The position numbers and the translations under genes were made by a program. A stretch of DNA of 64,000 bases from a virus: positions 30,591 through 94,590 of IMG/VR virus record IMGVR_UViG_3300035703_000043; one strand, written 5' to 3'. The notes beneath the pieces are model-generated. The model searched no databases and was not told where the DNA came from. It saw nothing but the letters and a program-made list of their open reading frames with translations. Shown one piece after another: positions 47,252 through 55,314 of this stretch; the stretch's first letter is position 1, and each line of letters starts with the position of its first letter.

Positions 47252-47911
47252 ATGAATGATATTCTTGCGAATGTTTTGATTCAACCCAAAGTCGTTACAC
47301 CAGAAGGGTTGAAGTTTTTAACGGATCATATGAGAAAATCTCATAAAGAACAAATGGCCGTTTTTGATGCTGAAAATAGTGATAAGACCAGAGAAAGACA
47401 ATCAAAAATTGACTTATCGGCAAGAAATGTAAAGTGTGCTGATTTACTTCCAGTTTTTCCACAAGTTAAAGAGTTGCTTGATAATGTGGTAAAAAATGTA
47501 ATCAATCCTTTTTATGGATTTGAAGTCAGAGATAGTGAAGAACCACAACTGCTCTGTTATGAACCAGGAGGACACTATAAACCTCACAATGATGCCGAAG
47601 GTTTATGGACAAATCCAGACGGAACACAAATTTGGAAGAAGACAATAGACCGTGATGTATCTACTGTTCTTTTTTTAAATGATGACTTTGAAGGTGGATA
47701 TTTTTCTTTTCCAGATTTGAGAATTAAAATTAAACCAGAACCAGGTCTTCTTGTTTGCTTTCCATCCTCAAGGTGGTATACACATATGGTAGAACCAGTA
47801 ACTTCTGGAAATCGTTATACTCTTGTAACGTGGATGAGAGTCAAAGGATTTAAAACAAAAGATGAGATGGATAAAGAAATTGCCGATAAATACAATATAG
47901 AGGTTTATTAA
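47252..47911 (+). CDS. 2OG-Fe(II) oxygenase, prolyl-4-hydroxylase-like
   Basis: 219 aa with the double-stranded beta-helix signature of 2-oxoglutarate/Fe(II) dioxygenases of the P4H type: CYEPGGHYKPHNDA (HxD iron ligands H112, D114), STVLFLNDDFEGGYFSF, WYTHMVEPV (distal H178) and GNRYTLVTW (R188, 2OG carboxylate). Such enzymes hydroxylate proline or other residues; T4-like cyanophages often carry them. The gene follows its own CTAAATA element and is divergent from the Cys-cluster gene. A phage fibre or host protein are equally possible substrates. Confidence 0.85.
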   Translation: MNDILANVLIQPKVVTPEGLKFLTDHMRKSHKEQMAVFDAENSDKTRERQSKIDLSARNVKCADLLPVFPQVKELLDNVVKNVINPFYGFEVRDSEEPQLLCYEPGGHYKPHNDAEGLWTNPDGTQIWKKTIDRDVSTVLFLNDDFEGGYFSFPDLRIKIKPEPGLLVCFPSSRWYTHMVEPVTSGNRYTLVTWMRVKGFKTKDEMDKEIADKYNIEVY

Positions 47912-47913
47912 AG

Positions 47914-48621
47914 ATGTCTCAACTTCTGAAGCACTATTGGATTAATCGTGATACTGGTGGATGGGCAACCGACACACCTTATGGATTAATGATGCCCAAT
48001 ATTAGGGGGTTGGAGGTTAAGTATAATTTATTTACTGAAGACAATATTCAGTATTGTTTATCCACTGCTCCTGAGTATTTTGAATATGAGGTTACAGTTT
48101 CTCAAGAGCAACTAACTGAATATCAAAACAATACAAATATTACAGTAGTTAGTTCTATAGAAAAACAAGTTGAAGTTCCTAATCGTCCTGGTTTAGAATC
48201 AACCGAAGAAACAAGAACAGAAACTGTTTATGATGTTGTCTACCAAGAATCATACATTATTCAGGAAACTGAAGGTGAGGGTCTTAAGGTTATCACTCAA
48301 CAGGAATGGGATATTGAAATTGAAGAATTTGATAATCGTCAGCAAGAAAAAAGATATGACATTTTAAGAGAAATTCGTGATAAAATACTTGAAATTACTG
48401 ATTGGATGGCAATTAAATCCTTAGAGCAAGAAACCCTTTCAGCAGAATTTAAAACTTGGAGACAAACTTTAAGAGATTTGCCAAACTCAAGCACATTCCC
48501 AACAGGGTTTCCAACTCTTCCAACTGAACTTCAAAATCATACAGAAACTCAAGAACTTTATAATAGATTTGATGAGGTTAGATCTATTTTTATGATTCAA
48601 GATCCATTAAGTAACTCATAG
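47914..48621 (+). CDS. tail fibre assembly-like protein with Phage_tail_APC-type C-terminus
   Basis: 235 aa starting 2 nt after the oxygenase. N-terminus contains LKHYWINRDTGGWATDTPYG and an EVTVSQEQLTEYQ element. Residues ~150-205 read RYDILREIRDKILEITDWMA followed by FKTWRQTLRDLPNSSTFP. This is the pattern of phage tail assembly chaperone domains (R..LL..sDW..., W..YRQ.LRD.P). Such proteins act in trans during fibre folding or attachment. Its 3' end overlaps the convergent minus-strand gene by 25 bp. Confidence 0.65.
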   Translation: MSQLLKHYWINRDTGGWATDTPYGLMMPNIRGLEVKYNLFTEDNIQYCLSTAPEYFEYEVTVSQEQLTEYQNNTNITVVSSIEKQVEVPNRPGLESTEETRTETVYDVVYQESYIIQETEGEGLKVITQQEWDIEIEEFDNRQQEKRYDILREIRDKILEITDWMAIKSLEQETLSAEFKTWRQTLRDLPNSSTFPTGFPTLPTELQNHTETQELYNRFDEVRSIFMIQDPLSNS

Positions 48622-49178
48622 CATTTTTTGTTTTTATCATAAGCATATTCGGCACAAGGACCATTTTTTCGCACAAAGTGTAGAAAGAGTTGCATAAAAC
48701 GATCATTCTTGTGAGTTCTCATAGGACTTCTCCAATGAGGAACGGTCATTCCAAGATAGGCAAGACCACAACCAACAGGAGTTATAACTGATTGGTTGTT
48801 GCCTTCTAAATCTTTAAGTTTAATTGGCCAAGCAGCATCACCACAGATATTCATTGTGACTGATATTTCACAAGAAGGACGATCTGTATGGCAATTCATC
48901 CATCCTTTATTGTGATATGTTGTAGAAAACCAGTATGATGGTATAAGTTCTTCACCAACTAAGTGTTCTAATGTTGGTTGAATTCTTTTCATCACAAAGG
49001 CACAGGCAGGTGGAGCATAACAAGTTAATACATTTCCTCGTTCTGGGTCAAAGTGAGTTTTTAACCCACCTAAATCATTTATAGCACCAAGTAAATTTTT
49101 ATATTTGACTTGCAATGCTTCTTCTTTTGTAATTATATCTGGTATATAATACCAACCCTTTCTTAAAAAATCACTCAT
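48597..49178 (-). CDS. 2OG-Fe(II) oxygenase (minus strand)
   Basis: 193 aa. WMNCHTDRP (H97, D99) gives the HxD iron pair, YLGMTVPHW the distal His (H148), followed by R154 or R160 for 2OG binding. Upstream beta strands (YWFSTTYHNKG) and the SVTMNICGDAAWPIKL stretch complete the double-stranded beta-helix. A second free oxygenase of different subfamily from the one at 47252. It reads against its neighbours and has its start near 49178, facing the GH130-like gene at 49227 across a 48-bp gap. Confidence 0.75.
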   Translation of the reverse strand: MSDFLRKGWYYIPDIITKEEALQVKYKNLLGAINDLGGLKTHFDPERGNVLTCYAPPACAFVMKRIQPTLEHLVGEELIPSYWFSTTYHNKGWMNCHTDRPSCEISVTMNICGDAAWPIKLKDLEGNNQSVITPVGCGLAYLGMTVPHWRSPMRTHKNDRFMQLFLHFVRKNGPCAEYAYDKNKKCYELLNGS

Positions 49179-49226
49179 TTTATCTATGTTAAATAGTCAT
49201 ATATTTCATATTTATTTTGATAGTTT

Positions 49227-50201
49227 ATGAATAATTTTGTTAAACTTGCATTGGAAAGTGGTGGAGTTATAAAACCATTACTTATTGACTCCCAAGATCT
49301 CACTGGACCTTCTCTAAACAATCCATCCGTTTTGATCTTAGGTGATAAAATATTACTTAATATTAGAAACGTAAACTATACTTTATATCATTCAGAATTA
49401 GATCGGTTTGAACATATTTGGGGACCACTAACATATGTTCACCCAGAAGATGATATGCATCTTAGAACCTGGAATTATATTGCAGAGTTAGATGAAGATT
49501 TAAATATAACACACTATTCAAAAATAGACACTTCAAAATTTCCAGATCAAGAACTTTGGGAATTTGTAGGTCTTGAAGATGGTCGTTTGGTAAATTGGGA
49601 AGATAAAATTTATTTGTGTGGTGTTAGAAGAGATACAACACCCAATGGTGTTGGAAGAATGGAATTATGTGAACTTGAATTTGATGAATACACAGTAAAA
49701 GAAATTTCAAGATATAGAATTCCCGGACCACCACCAGATGATGAATATTGTATGAAAAATTGCACTCCAATAGAAGGAAAACCATTTCATTTAATTAAGT
49801 GGACTAATCCAACTTGTATCCTGAAATTTGATTCAAATGGTGGTGAATCTTCAGTTTATGAAACAACTTCTTATATTCCTGGATTTAATGACATGAGAGG
49901 TGGTTCTCAAGTTATTAAATATAAAGATGGTTATTTAACCATTATACACGAAACCGATTTATATAATTCAGTTCAAGGAAGAAAAAATGGGACATATAGA
50001 CATAGATTTGTTTATTGGAACCACGATTTCACTGAGCAAAAATTTTCTAAATTATTTTCATTTTTAAATATGAAGATTGAGTTTTGTTGCGGGTTGGCAA
50101 AATATAAAGATAGTTATTTAATTACTTTTGGTGCATCAGATAATGCTGCATATATCTTAAAAATTTCTGAGTCTTTTTTGGAGGATTTTTTAAATGACTG
50201 A
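49227..50201 (+). CDS. GH130/GH43-like five-bladed propeller protein
   Basis: 324 aa. Recurrent features of the GH130/GH43/GH32-type five-bladed propeller: NNPSVLILGDKILLNIR (first blade strand), FVGLEDGRLVNWEDKIYLCG (residues 113-132, resembling the EDPR acidic motif), RGGSQVIKYKDGYLTIIHE, and CGLAKYKDSYLITFGASDNAAYILKIS near the C-terminus. GH130 members phosphorolyse beta-mannosides. Here the substrate and even activity are uncertain; a glycan-binding role is equally possible. Overlaps the next gene by 8 bp, suggesting joint expression with the fusion enzyme at 50194. Confidence 0.6.
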   Translation: MNNFVKLALESGGVIKPLLIDSQDLTGPSLNNPSVLILGDKILLNIRNVNYTLYHSELDRFEHIWGPLTYVHPEDDMHLRTWNYIAELDEDLNITHYSKIDTSKFPDQELWEFVGLEDGRLVNWEDKIYLCGVRRDTTPNGVGRMELCELEFDEYTVKEISRYRIPGPPPDDEYCMKNCTPIEGKPFHLIKWTNPTCILKFDSNGGESSVYETTSYIPGFNDMRGGSQVIKYKDGYLTIIHETDLYNSVQGRKNGTYRHRFVYWNHDFTEQKFSKLFSFLNMKIEFCCGLAKYKDSYLITFGASDNAAYILKISESFLEDFLND

Positions 50202-52074
50202 ATTGATTGATTTTTGTTTGGATACAGAAAATCCAGAAAAAAATTATAAATTAGCTCAGTGGTATGAAAAACAAAATCATACCGCATCAGCACACGTTTA
50301 TTATTTTAGAACAGCAGAAAGAACTGATGATAAAGATTTTGCATATACTTCACTTCTTCGTTCTTCTATTTGTTATAAAAGTCAAGGAAAACGAGATGCG
50401 ACTGAAAAATTATTAATTCATGCTGCTTTATCTTACTTACCCGAAAGATCAGAAGCATATTACTTACTTTCTTTATTTTATGAGAAAAAAGAAGAATGGG
50501 ATCAATGTTATTTGTATGCAGATTTTGGATTAAAGTGTTATGAAAATGAGATTGAATCAATAGATTTGCCAGAATATCAAGGAAAGTACGCACTTATTTG
50601 CCAAAAAGCAATTGCCTCATGGTGGTGGGGAAGAGGGGAAGAAAGTAAAAAACTTTTTCAGTTACTTAAAGATGAATATTGGAATGTGATGAACAGTGAT
50701 TATAAAAATCTTGTGAATGAAAAGATGAATGCTTTTTTTGGAATTTCTAATAATGTGGAAAGAGAATATACTAAAAAAACAATAAATCTTAATAATTCAA
50801 TTTTGGATGTATATGAAATGAAGGAGAACAAAAGTGAAGAAGTCGTGGAACCAAATACAATAAGAAAAAAAATAGGTTTTGATGTTGGAGCATGTGTTGG
50901 TGAAACAATCTCTAAATTTGATGGGTTTGATAAAATCTATGCATTTGAACCAGCTCCTTATGTATTTAATATTCTTGTTGAAAAACATAAAAATGATCCA
51001 AGAATTGAATTTTATGAGATGGCAATATCTGATGAAAATGGGGTAAAATCTCTAAAGTATCATGACAATTATGGTTATTCTTCATTTTTAGAAATTGATA
51101 AAGAAGGAGAATTTGCAAAAAAATGTCAAGAGATTGATCCGGGGTTTGATAATATCATATCAATAATTGATGTTCAAACGAAAAGGATTGATACTTTTAT
51201 GCAAGAACATTGCATTGAACATATAGATTTTCTCAAAATAGATACACAAGGAAATGATTTAAATGTAATTAAATCTCTTGGTAAAATGATCGATAAAGTT
51301 GATACTATAGAATTGGAAGTTCAGATTAAACCTTTGTATAAAAATTCAAGTTCTAAAGAAGAAATTGTAGATTTTATGCAAAAAAATAATTTTGATCTCA
51401 TATCAAAAGAAGCAAATAATTTTTTACTAAAAGAATATGAAGAACGACTAACTTTTAAGCAAAAAAAAGATAAATCTTGTTTTTCTATTAATGAATATAA
51501 AAAATCAACTTCTTGGATTGTAGATAATTTTTATGATAATCCTGATGAGATTCGTAAATTTGCTTTAGAGCAAGAATTTGGAGATGAAAGTGTAATTACT
51601 GGATTTGTTGGAAGAAGAACATTTAATCAATTTTTATTTCCCGGATTAAAAGAAGCATTTGAATCTGTGATGGGTAAAAAAATCACAAAGTGGGAAGAAC
51701 ACGGAATGAATGGAAGATTCCAAATCTGTTGGTCTGGGGAAAGATTAGTCTATCATTGCGATGAACAAATGTGGGGAGGTATGATTTACCTTACACCAAA
51801 TGCTCCATATCAATGTGGAACTACATTATATGCTGATAAGAAAAATAGAGCAAGAACTTATTATGACCCAGGATGGGATGAATATTGGGCTAATACTCCA
51901 GGAGATTGTCATTTAGACAGAACACCATTTGAACCAGTAGATGTCCTTGGTAATGTTTATAATCGTCTTGTAATCTTTGATGCAAGTTGCATTCATTCTG
52001 CCTCAGAATACTTTGGAACTAATAAAGAAAACGCAAGACTATGGCAAATGTTTTTCTTTGATACGGAGGATTGA
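50194..52074 (+). CDS. TPR-like / FkbM methyltransferase / 2OG-Fe(II) oxygenase fusion
   Basis: 626 aa, apparently three domains. Residues 1-185: helical repeats resembling TPRs (ASAHVYYFRTAERT, AYYLLSLFYEKKEEW). Residues ~226-410: FkbM-type SAM methyltransferase, with FDVGACVGETISKFDGFD (SAM motif I), YAFEPAPYVFNIL and FLKIDTQGNDLNVI motifs. Residues ~430-626: a 2OG oxygenase-like domain with YHCDEQMWGGMIYL (H521, D523), CIHSASEYF (H601) and ENARLWQMFFF (R615). One chain could methylate and hydroxylate the same target; the substrate is unknown. Followed by the GT25 gene with a good RBS. Confidence 0.75.
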   Translation: MTELIDFCLDTENPEKNYKLAQWYEKQNHTASAHVYYFRTAERTDDKDFAYTSLLRSSICYKSQGKRDATEKLLIHAALSYLPERSEAYYLLSLFYEKKEEWDQCYLYADFGLKCYENEIESIDLPEYQGKYALICQKAIASWWWGRGEESKKLFQLLKDEYWNVMNSDYKNLVNEKMNAFFGISNNVEREYTKKTINLNNSILDVYEMKENKSEEVVEPNTIRKKIGFDVGACVGETISKFDGFDKIYAFEPAPYVFNILVEKHKNDPRIEFYEMAISDENGVKSLKYHDNYGYSSFLEIDKEGEFAKKCQEIDPGFDNIISIIDVQTKRIDTFMQEHCIEHIDFLKIDTQGNDLNVIKSLGKMIDKVDTIELEVQIKPLYKNSSSKEEIVDFMQKNNFDLISKEANNFLLKEYEERLTFKQKKDKSCFSINEYKKSTSWIVDNFYDNPDEIRKFALEQEFGDESVITGFVGRRTFNQFLFPGLKEAFESVMGKKITKWEEHGMNGRFQICWSGERLVYHCDEQMWGGMIYLTPNAPYQCGTTLYADKKNRARTYYDPGWDEYWANTPGDCHLDRTPFEPVDVLGNVYNRLVIFDASCIHSASEYFGTNKENARLWQMFFFDTED

Positions 52075-52076
52075 TA

Positions 52077-52844
52077 ATGAACGAAAAATTAATAAATTTT
52101 CCCCCAGTTTATTATGTTTCTTTAAGTGATTCTACCGATAGACAACAATCATTTGAAAATCAATTTCGTTTAAATGGAATTCAAAATGTAAAAATGATTG
52201 AAGCATATGATGGCAGAAAGGAGGATTATAAAAATAAACCCGATATTGTTGATGGTCTTCATTTTGGGTCTATGGATTCTGGTGCAATTGCTGCTACAAT
52301 TTCCCATTTAAAAGCAATTTCAGAGTGGTATTATAATTCAGAATCTGATTATGCAATCTTTTTTGAAGATGATATAACAATTGACTCTGTAAATGATTGG
52401 GATTTTAATTGGAATGACTTTGTAAGTATATTTCCCGAAAATTGGAAAGCAATTCAATTATCTTTGATTAAAGATGATATCACAGAAGATGATATGAAAT
52501 TAAATCAAAGGGTATGGTGGAATTGGTCTGCTGGAAGTTATTTGATTCGGAGGAATTATGCAAAAGAATTGATTGATTATTTTTATCAAAATGACAAATA
52601 TTATTTAAAAATCAAAGGAGATGATAATGCAATTCCTTGCATAGAACATTGTTTATTTTCTTTAGCATGTGAGAACGCATATACAATTCCTTTATTTTAT
52701 GAAAATATAAATTTTGTTTCTACATTTTATCAATATTTTATTCAGAATACCCATAAAGATCATCAAATTGAATCTTCAAATTATGTTCGTTATTGGTGGA
52801 AAATAAAAGGGAAAGAATTATCTTTAAATTATTTGAAGTTATAA
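52077..52844 (+). CDS. GT25-family glycosyltransferase
   Basis: 255 aa from the ATG at 52077; an in-frame TTG at 52071 is less likely because AGGAGGA-like sequence (52063-52070) is well spaced for the ATG. GT25 signature: VYYVSLSDSTDRQQSFENQF, IEAYDGR, GAIAATISHLKAI, SDYAIFFEDDIT (acidic EDD metal site near residues 98-99) and AGSYLIRRNYAKEL. The family includes LPS galactosyltransferases and the collagen beta-galactosyltransferases. A phage enzyme acting on surface glycan or phage protein is likely; no specificity can be read from the sequence. Confidence 0.75.
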   Translation: MNEKLINFPPVYYVSLSDSTDRQQSFENQFRLNGIQNVKMIEAYDGRKEDYKNKPDIVDGLHFGSMDSGAIAATISHLKAISEWYYNSESDYAIFFEDDITIDSVNDWDFNWNDFVSIFPENWKAIQLSLIKDDITEDDMKLNQRVWWNWSAGSYLIRRNYAKELIDYFYQNDKYYLKIKGDDNAIPCIEHCLFSLACENAYTIPLFYENINFVSTFYQYFIQNTHKDHQIESSNYVRYWWKIKGKELSLNYLKL

Positions 52845-52900
52845 TTTATCTTCAAACCCAACAGAGTGATTTTAGTTAAATTTTTACATCTTGTCAACAC

Positions 52901-52929
52901 TTGACACTTAAAAGTTGTTAATGTATGAT
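52901..52929 (+). promoter_or_regulatory. perfect-spaced sigma70 early promoter
   Basis: TTGACA 52901-52906, exactly 17 bp, TATGAT 52924-52929. Transcription should start near 52935-52937, right at the base of the first hairpin of the structured RNA below. Same layout as the promoter at 17555. Confidence 0.85.
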
Positions 52930-52935
52930 GAAAAG

Positions 52936-53031
52936 GTCTTCGCAACTTTGTAGCTTTGAGTTGCAAGACTCGTCCTGTGGTGGGGACGGTTTAACTGGTG
53001 GAACAACGGGGGTCTCTGACCCCTTTTTTTT
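52936..53031 (+). ncRNA. structured small RNA or leader RNA with three hairpins
   Basis: Begins at the predicted start of the promoter at 52901 and ends in the T-run of the terminator. Hairpin I: 52936-52940 with 52965-52969 and 52942-52947 with 52959-52964 (11 bp, one bulged C, 11-nt loop). Hairpin II: CGTCC 52971-52975 with GGACG 52984-52988. Hairpin III: GGGGTC 53009-53014 with GACCCC 53018-53023, then eight T. All three are perfect or nearly so in an AT-rich genome, which argues against chance. It may be a free ~96-nt regulatory RNA, or an attenuator or leader for the VWA gene that starts 35 nt later. No known RNA family was recognised by eye. Confidence 0.7.
53009..53031 (+). terminator. 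strong intrinsic terminator upstream of the VWA gene
   Basis: GGGGTC-TCT-GACCCC (6-bp GC-rich stem, 3-nt loop) followed immediately by TTTTTTTT. It would stop the transcript from the promoter at 52901 before the VWA gene unless read-through is allowed. Confidence 0.85.
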
Positions 53032-53065
53032 CTGCTATGATGAATGGAGTTCAAAAGCAAACCAG

Positions 53066-55255
53066 ATGTCGGTAAATCTAGAAGTTAAAGGAATGCTGGC
53101 TAAATGCCTTGCGATGGAAAATATTATCATTGAGCATAAAAAAGTTCCAACTGCTATGTTTGATGTTGAACGTAGGGTATTGACTTTGCCGACTTGGGAC
53201 AAAGCAAGTGATACGGTATATACACTTTTGGTTGCCCACGAAGTGGGCCATAGTTTGCATACCGATAATATTGACTGGACAAAAGATTACCCAGAAGTTC
53301 CTAAAGACTTTGTAAATGTTCTGGAAGATGTTCGTGTTGAACGTCTGATGAAGAAAAAGTATCCTGGTCTTTCTCGGACTTTCTACAATGGTTATAATGA
53401 ACTCAACAACGATGATTTCTTCTCCACCAAAGATGAGAAACTGGATGATTTGAGTTTTATTGACCGAATCAATCTCTACTTCAAGATTGGTGCATTTCAC
53501 AACATTGCTTTCAATGATGAGGAGAATGAATTTCTGACTCGTGCTTCTCTTACTGAAACTTTTGATGAAGTACTGCAACTTTCAAGAGAAATTGTTGAGT
53601 TTGTGAAATACAAACGTCAAAAAATCAGCAATATGCCCACTCCTGGTGGTGGTGAAGAAATGTCTGGTCCTGGTGGAGAAGAAGTAGAAACTCCTCAACA
53701 AACGTCGTCATCTGAAGATGGTGATAGTTCTAATGGAAAGAACAAAACTGAACTGGAGCAAGACTCACAGGGACAATCTCAATCTGAAGGTGAATCTTTC
53801 GGTGAAGAAATGTCTAAGTCTATTGAAGCACCAGAGGGTGGTGGATATGGTCAAGACCCAAGTGATAAGCACGGAAAAACTCTTGAAGATGAACTAAAAT
53901 CCAAAACTTCTCGTTCTTTTGATGAAAAGTCTAAAGATTTGGTGGATAAGTATGCTCAAGAAACTCATTATGTGGAACTTCCCAAAATGAATCTTGAGAC
54001 AATGATTATTCCCAATAATTATATTCATTATAAAGCAAAAGAGCATTATGCAAGTGTTGGTTCTTGGGTTCGTGATGCTTATGATATTGCTTGTAAGGAA
54101 TATAATACCTACAAGAAATCAGCAGAGAAAGAAGTTTCTTATCTGGTAAAGGAGTTTGAGTGCAAGAAATCTGCCGATCAGTATGCTCGTTCTAGTGTTG
54201 CTAGAACTGGTGTTCTTGATACGCAGAAACTTCATACTTACAAGTTTAACGAAGACTTGTTTAAGAAAGTTTCTGTAGTCCCTGATGGCAAGAATCACGG
54301 TCTTATTTTCATTCTTGACTGGTCTGGTTCAATGGGTGAATTCATTCTGGATGCATACAAGCAACTTCTAAATCTCATTTGGTTCTGCCGTAAGGTGAAT
54401 ATTCCTTTTGAGGTTTATGCTTTTACTCTTGATTGTCATTCTTATGCGGAACTGCAACCAAATCATCCTCCTGTCTATGAAAGGGTTGAGAATGTTCTAT
54501 CACCTGAGAATTCTTTCCGTTTGATGAACTTCTTCACCAGCAAAACAAATACTCGTGTTCTTGAAGAACAACTGAAAAATATTTGGGTTGCTTGTTACTT
54601 CTTTCAAAAGCAAATGGGTTCTGTTCCTCGTCATCTTGACCTTTCTGGTTCTCCTATTGGGGAATCTTTGATGGCACTACACTCTTTGATTCCTGATTTC
54701 CAGGCAAAAAATAAACTACAGAAGGTCAATGTCATCTTTCTGACTGATGGTGAGGGGTATCAGAATTCTGTGACAACTGAAAGAAAACTTGGAGATGGTA
54801 CAACCAGAATTGGTCATACCAAACACTCTCGGACTTCAATTCGTGATCGTAAGACTGGTAGAATCTATCAACCTTTGAATTACGATAACTTCCCTTTGTA
54901 TGCTAAAGTTCTTCTTCAAACAGTCAAAGATAAATTCCCTATGGTGAATGTGATTAACTTCCGTATCACTCCCAGTCGTGATTTTTCAAACTGTTATCGT
55001 TGGTATGGTGGTGGTCAGTCTTCGGAATACGAAAAAATCAAAACTGAATATCGTAAGGAAGGTTGTGTTCAATTCAAGAACACTGGGTTTGACCAATTCA
55101 ATGTAATTGCCTCTACTTCTTTGTCTCAAGATGAAGAGTTCTCTGTTCCTGAAGATGCTTCCAAAGCACAAATCAAAACAGCATTTGTGAAGATGTTGGG
55201 TAAGAAAAAGACCAACAAAAAACTCTTGAGTTCTTTTATTGGTCTTGTTGCCTGA
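53066..55255 (+). CDS. CobT-like VWA protein with HEXXH metallopeptidase motif
   Basis: About 729 aa from the ATG at 53066. An in-frame ATG at 52925 would run through the RNA and terminator and is rejected. N-terminal part: ERRVLTLPTWD and VAHEVGHSLH, an HEXXH zinc motif, followed after ~30 residues by NVLEDVRVERLMKKKYPG, the third-ligand type EDxRxE of CobT-like proteins. Middle: Ser/Gly/Glu-rich disordered linker (~200-290). C-terminal VWA domain with the MIDAS motif DWSGSMGEF and FLTDGEG. CobT is the VWA partner of AAA+ CobS ATPases; the CobS-like gene lies 1 kb downstream. Known in T4-like cyanophages, often annotated peptidase. The target of the pair in the phage is unknown. Confidence 0.8.
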   Translation: MSVNLEVKGMLAKCLAMENIIIEHKKVPTAMFDVERRVLTLPTWDKASDTVYTLLVAHEVGHSLHTDNIDWTKDYPEVPKDFVNVLEDVRVERLMKKKYPGLSRTFYNGYNELNNDDFFSTKDEKLDDLSFIDRINLYFKIGAFHNIAFNDEENEFLTRASLTETFDEVLQLSREIVEFVKYKRQKISNMPTPGGGEEMSGPGGEEVETPQQTSSSEDGDSSNGKNKTELEQDSQGQSQSEGESFGEEMSKSIEAPEGGGYGQDPSDKHGKTLEDELKSKTSRSFDEKSKDLVDKYAQETHYVELPKMNLETMIIPNNYIHYKAKEHYASVGSWVRDAYDIACKEYNTYKKSAEKEVSYLVKEFECKKSADQYARSSVARTGVLDTQKLHTYKFNEDLFKKVSVVPDGKNHGLIFILDWSGSMGEFILDAYKQLLNLIWFCRKVNIPFEVYAFTLDCHSYAELQPNHPPVYERVENVLSPENSFRLMNFFTSKTNTRVLEEQLKNIWVACYFFQKQMGSVPRHLDLSGSPIGESLMALHSLIPDFQAKNKLQKVNVIFLTDGEGYQNSVTTERKLGDGTTRIGHTKHSRTSIRDRKTGRIYQPLNYDNFPLYAKVLLQTVKDKFPMVNVINFRITPSRDFSNCYRWYGGGQSSEYEKIKTEYRKEGCVQFKNTGFDQFNVIASTSLSQDEEFSVPEDASKAQIKTAFVKMLGKKKTNKKLLSSFIGLVA

Positions 55256-55261
55256 CCACCT

Positions 55262-55287
55262 GGGGGAGTATTTATTACTCCCCTTTT
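55262..55287 (+). terminator. intrinsic terminator after the VWA gene
   Basis: GGGGAGTA (55263-55270) pairs with TACTCCCC (55276-55283) around a 5-nt loop, followed by TTTT. The T-run overlaps the TATAAATA late element, so the end of the early VWA transcript and the start of a late transcript are joined. Confidence 0.85.
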
Positions 55288-55294
55288 ATAAATA
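55287..55294 (+). promoter_or_regulatory. T4-type late promoter TATAAATA
   Basis: Perfect TATAAATA 20 bp upstream of the ATG of the capsid-targeted gene at 55315, starting in the T-run of the preceding terminator. Confidence 0.75.
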
Positions 55295-55314
55295 CCTAAA
55301 AAGTATCAGTAGAA

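Noticed and set aside
52925-53065. Upstream in-frame start of the VWA protein (MMKRSSQLCS...)
   Set aside because: These codons run through the -10 box, the RNA hairpins and the terminator; the ATG at 53066 gives a plausible CobT-like N-terminus.
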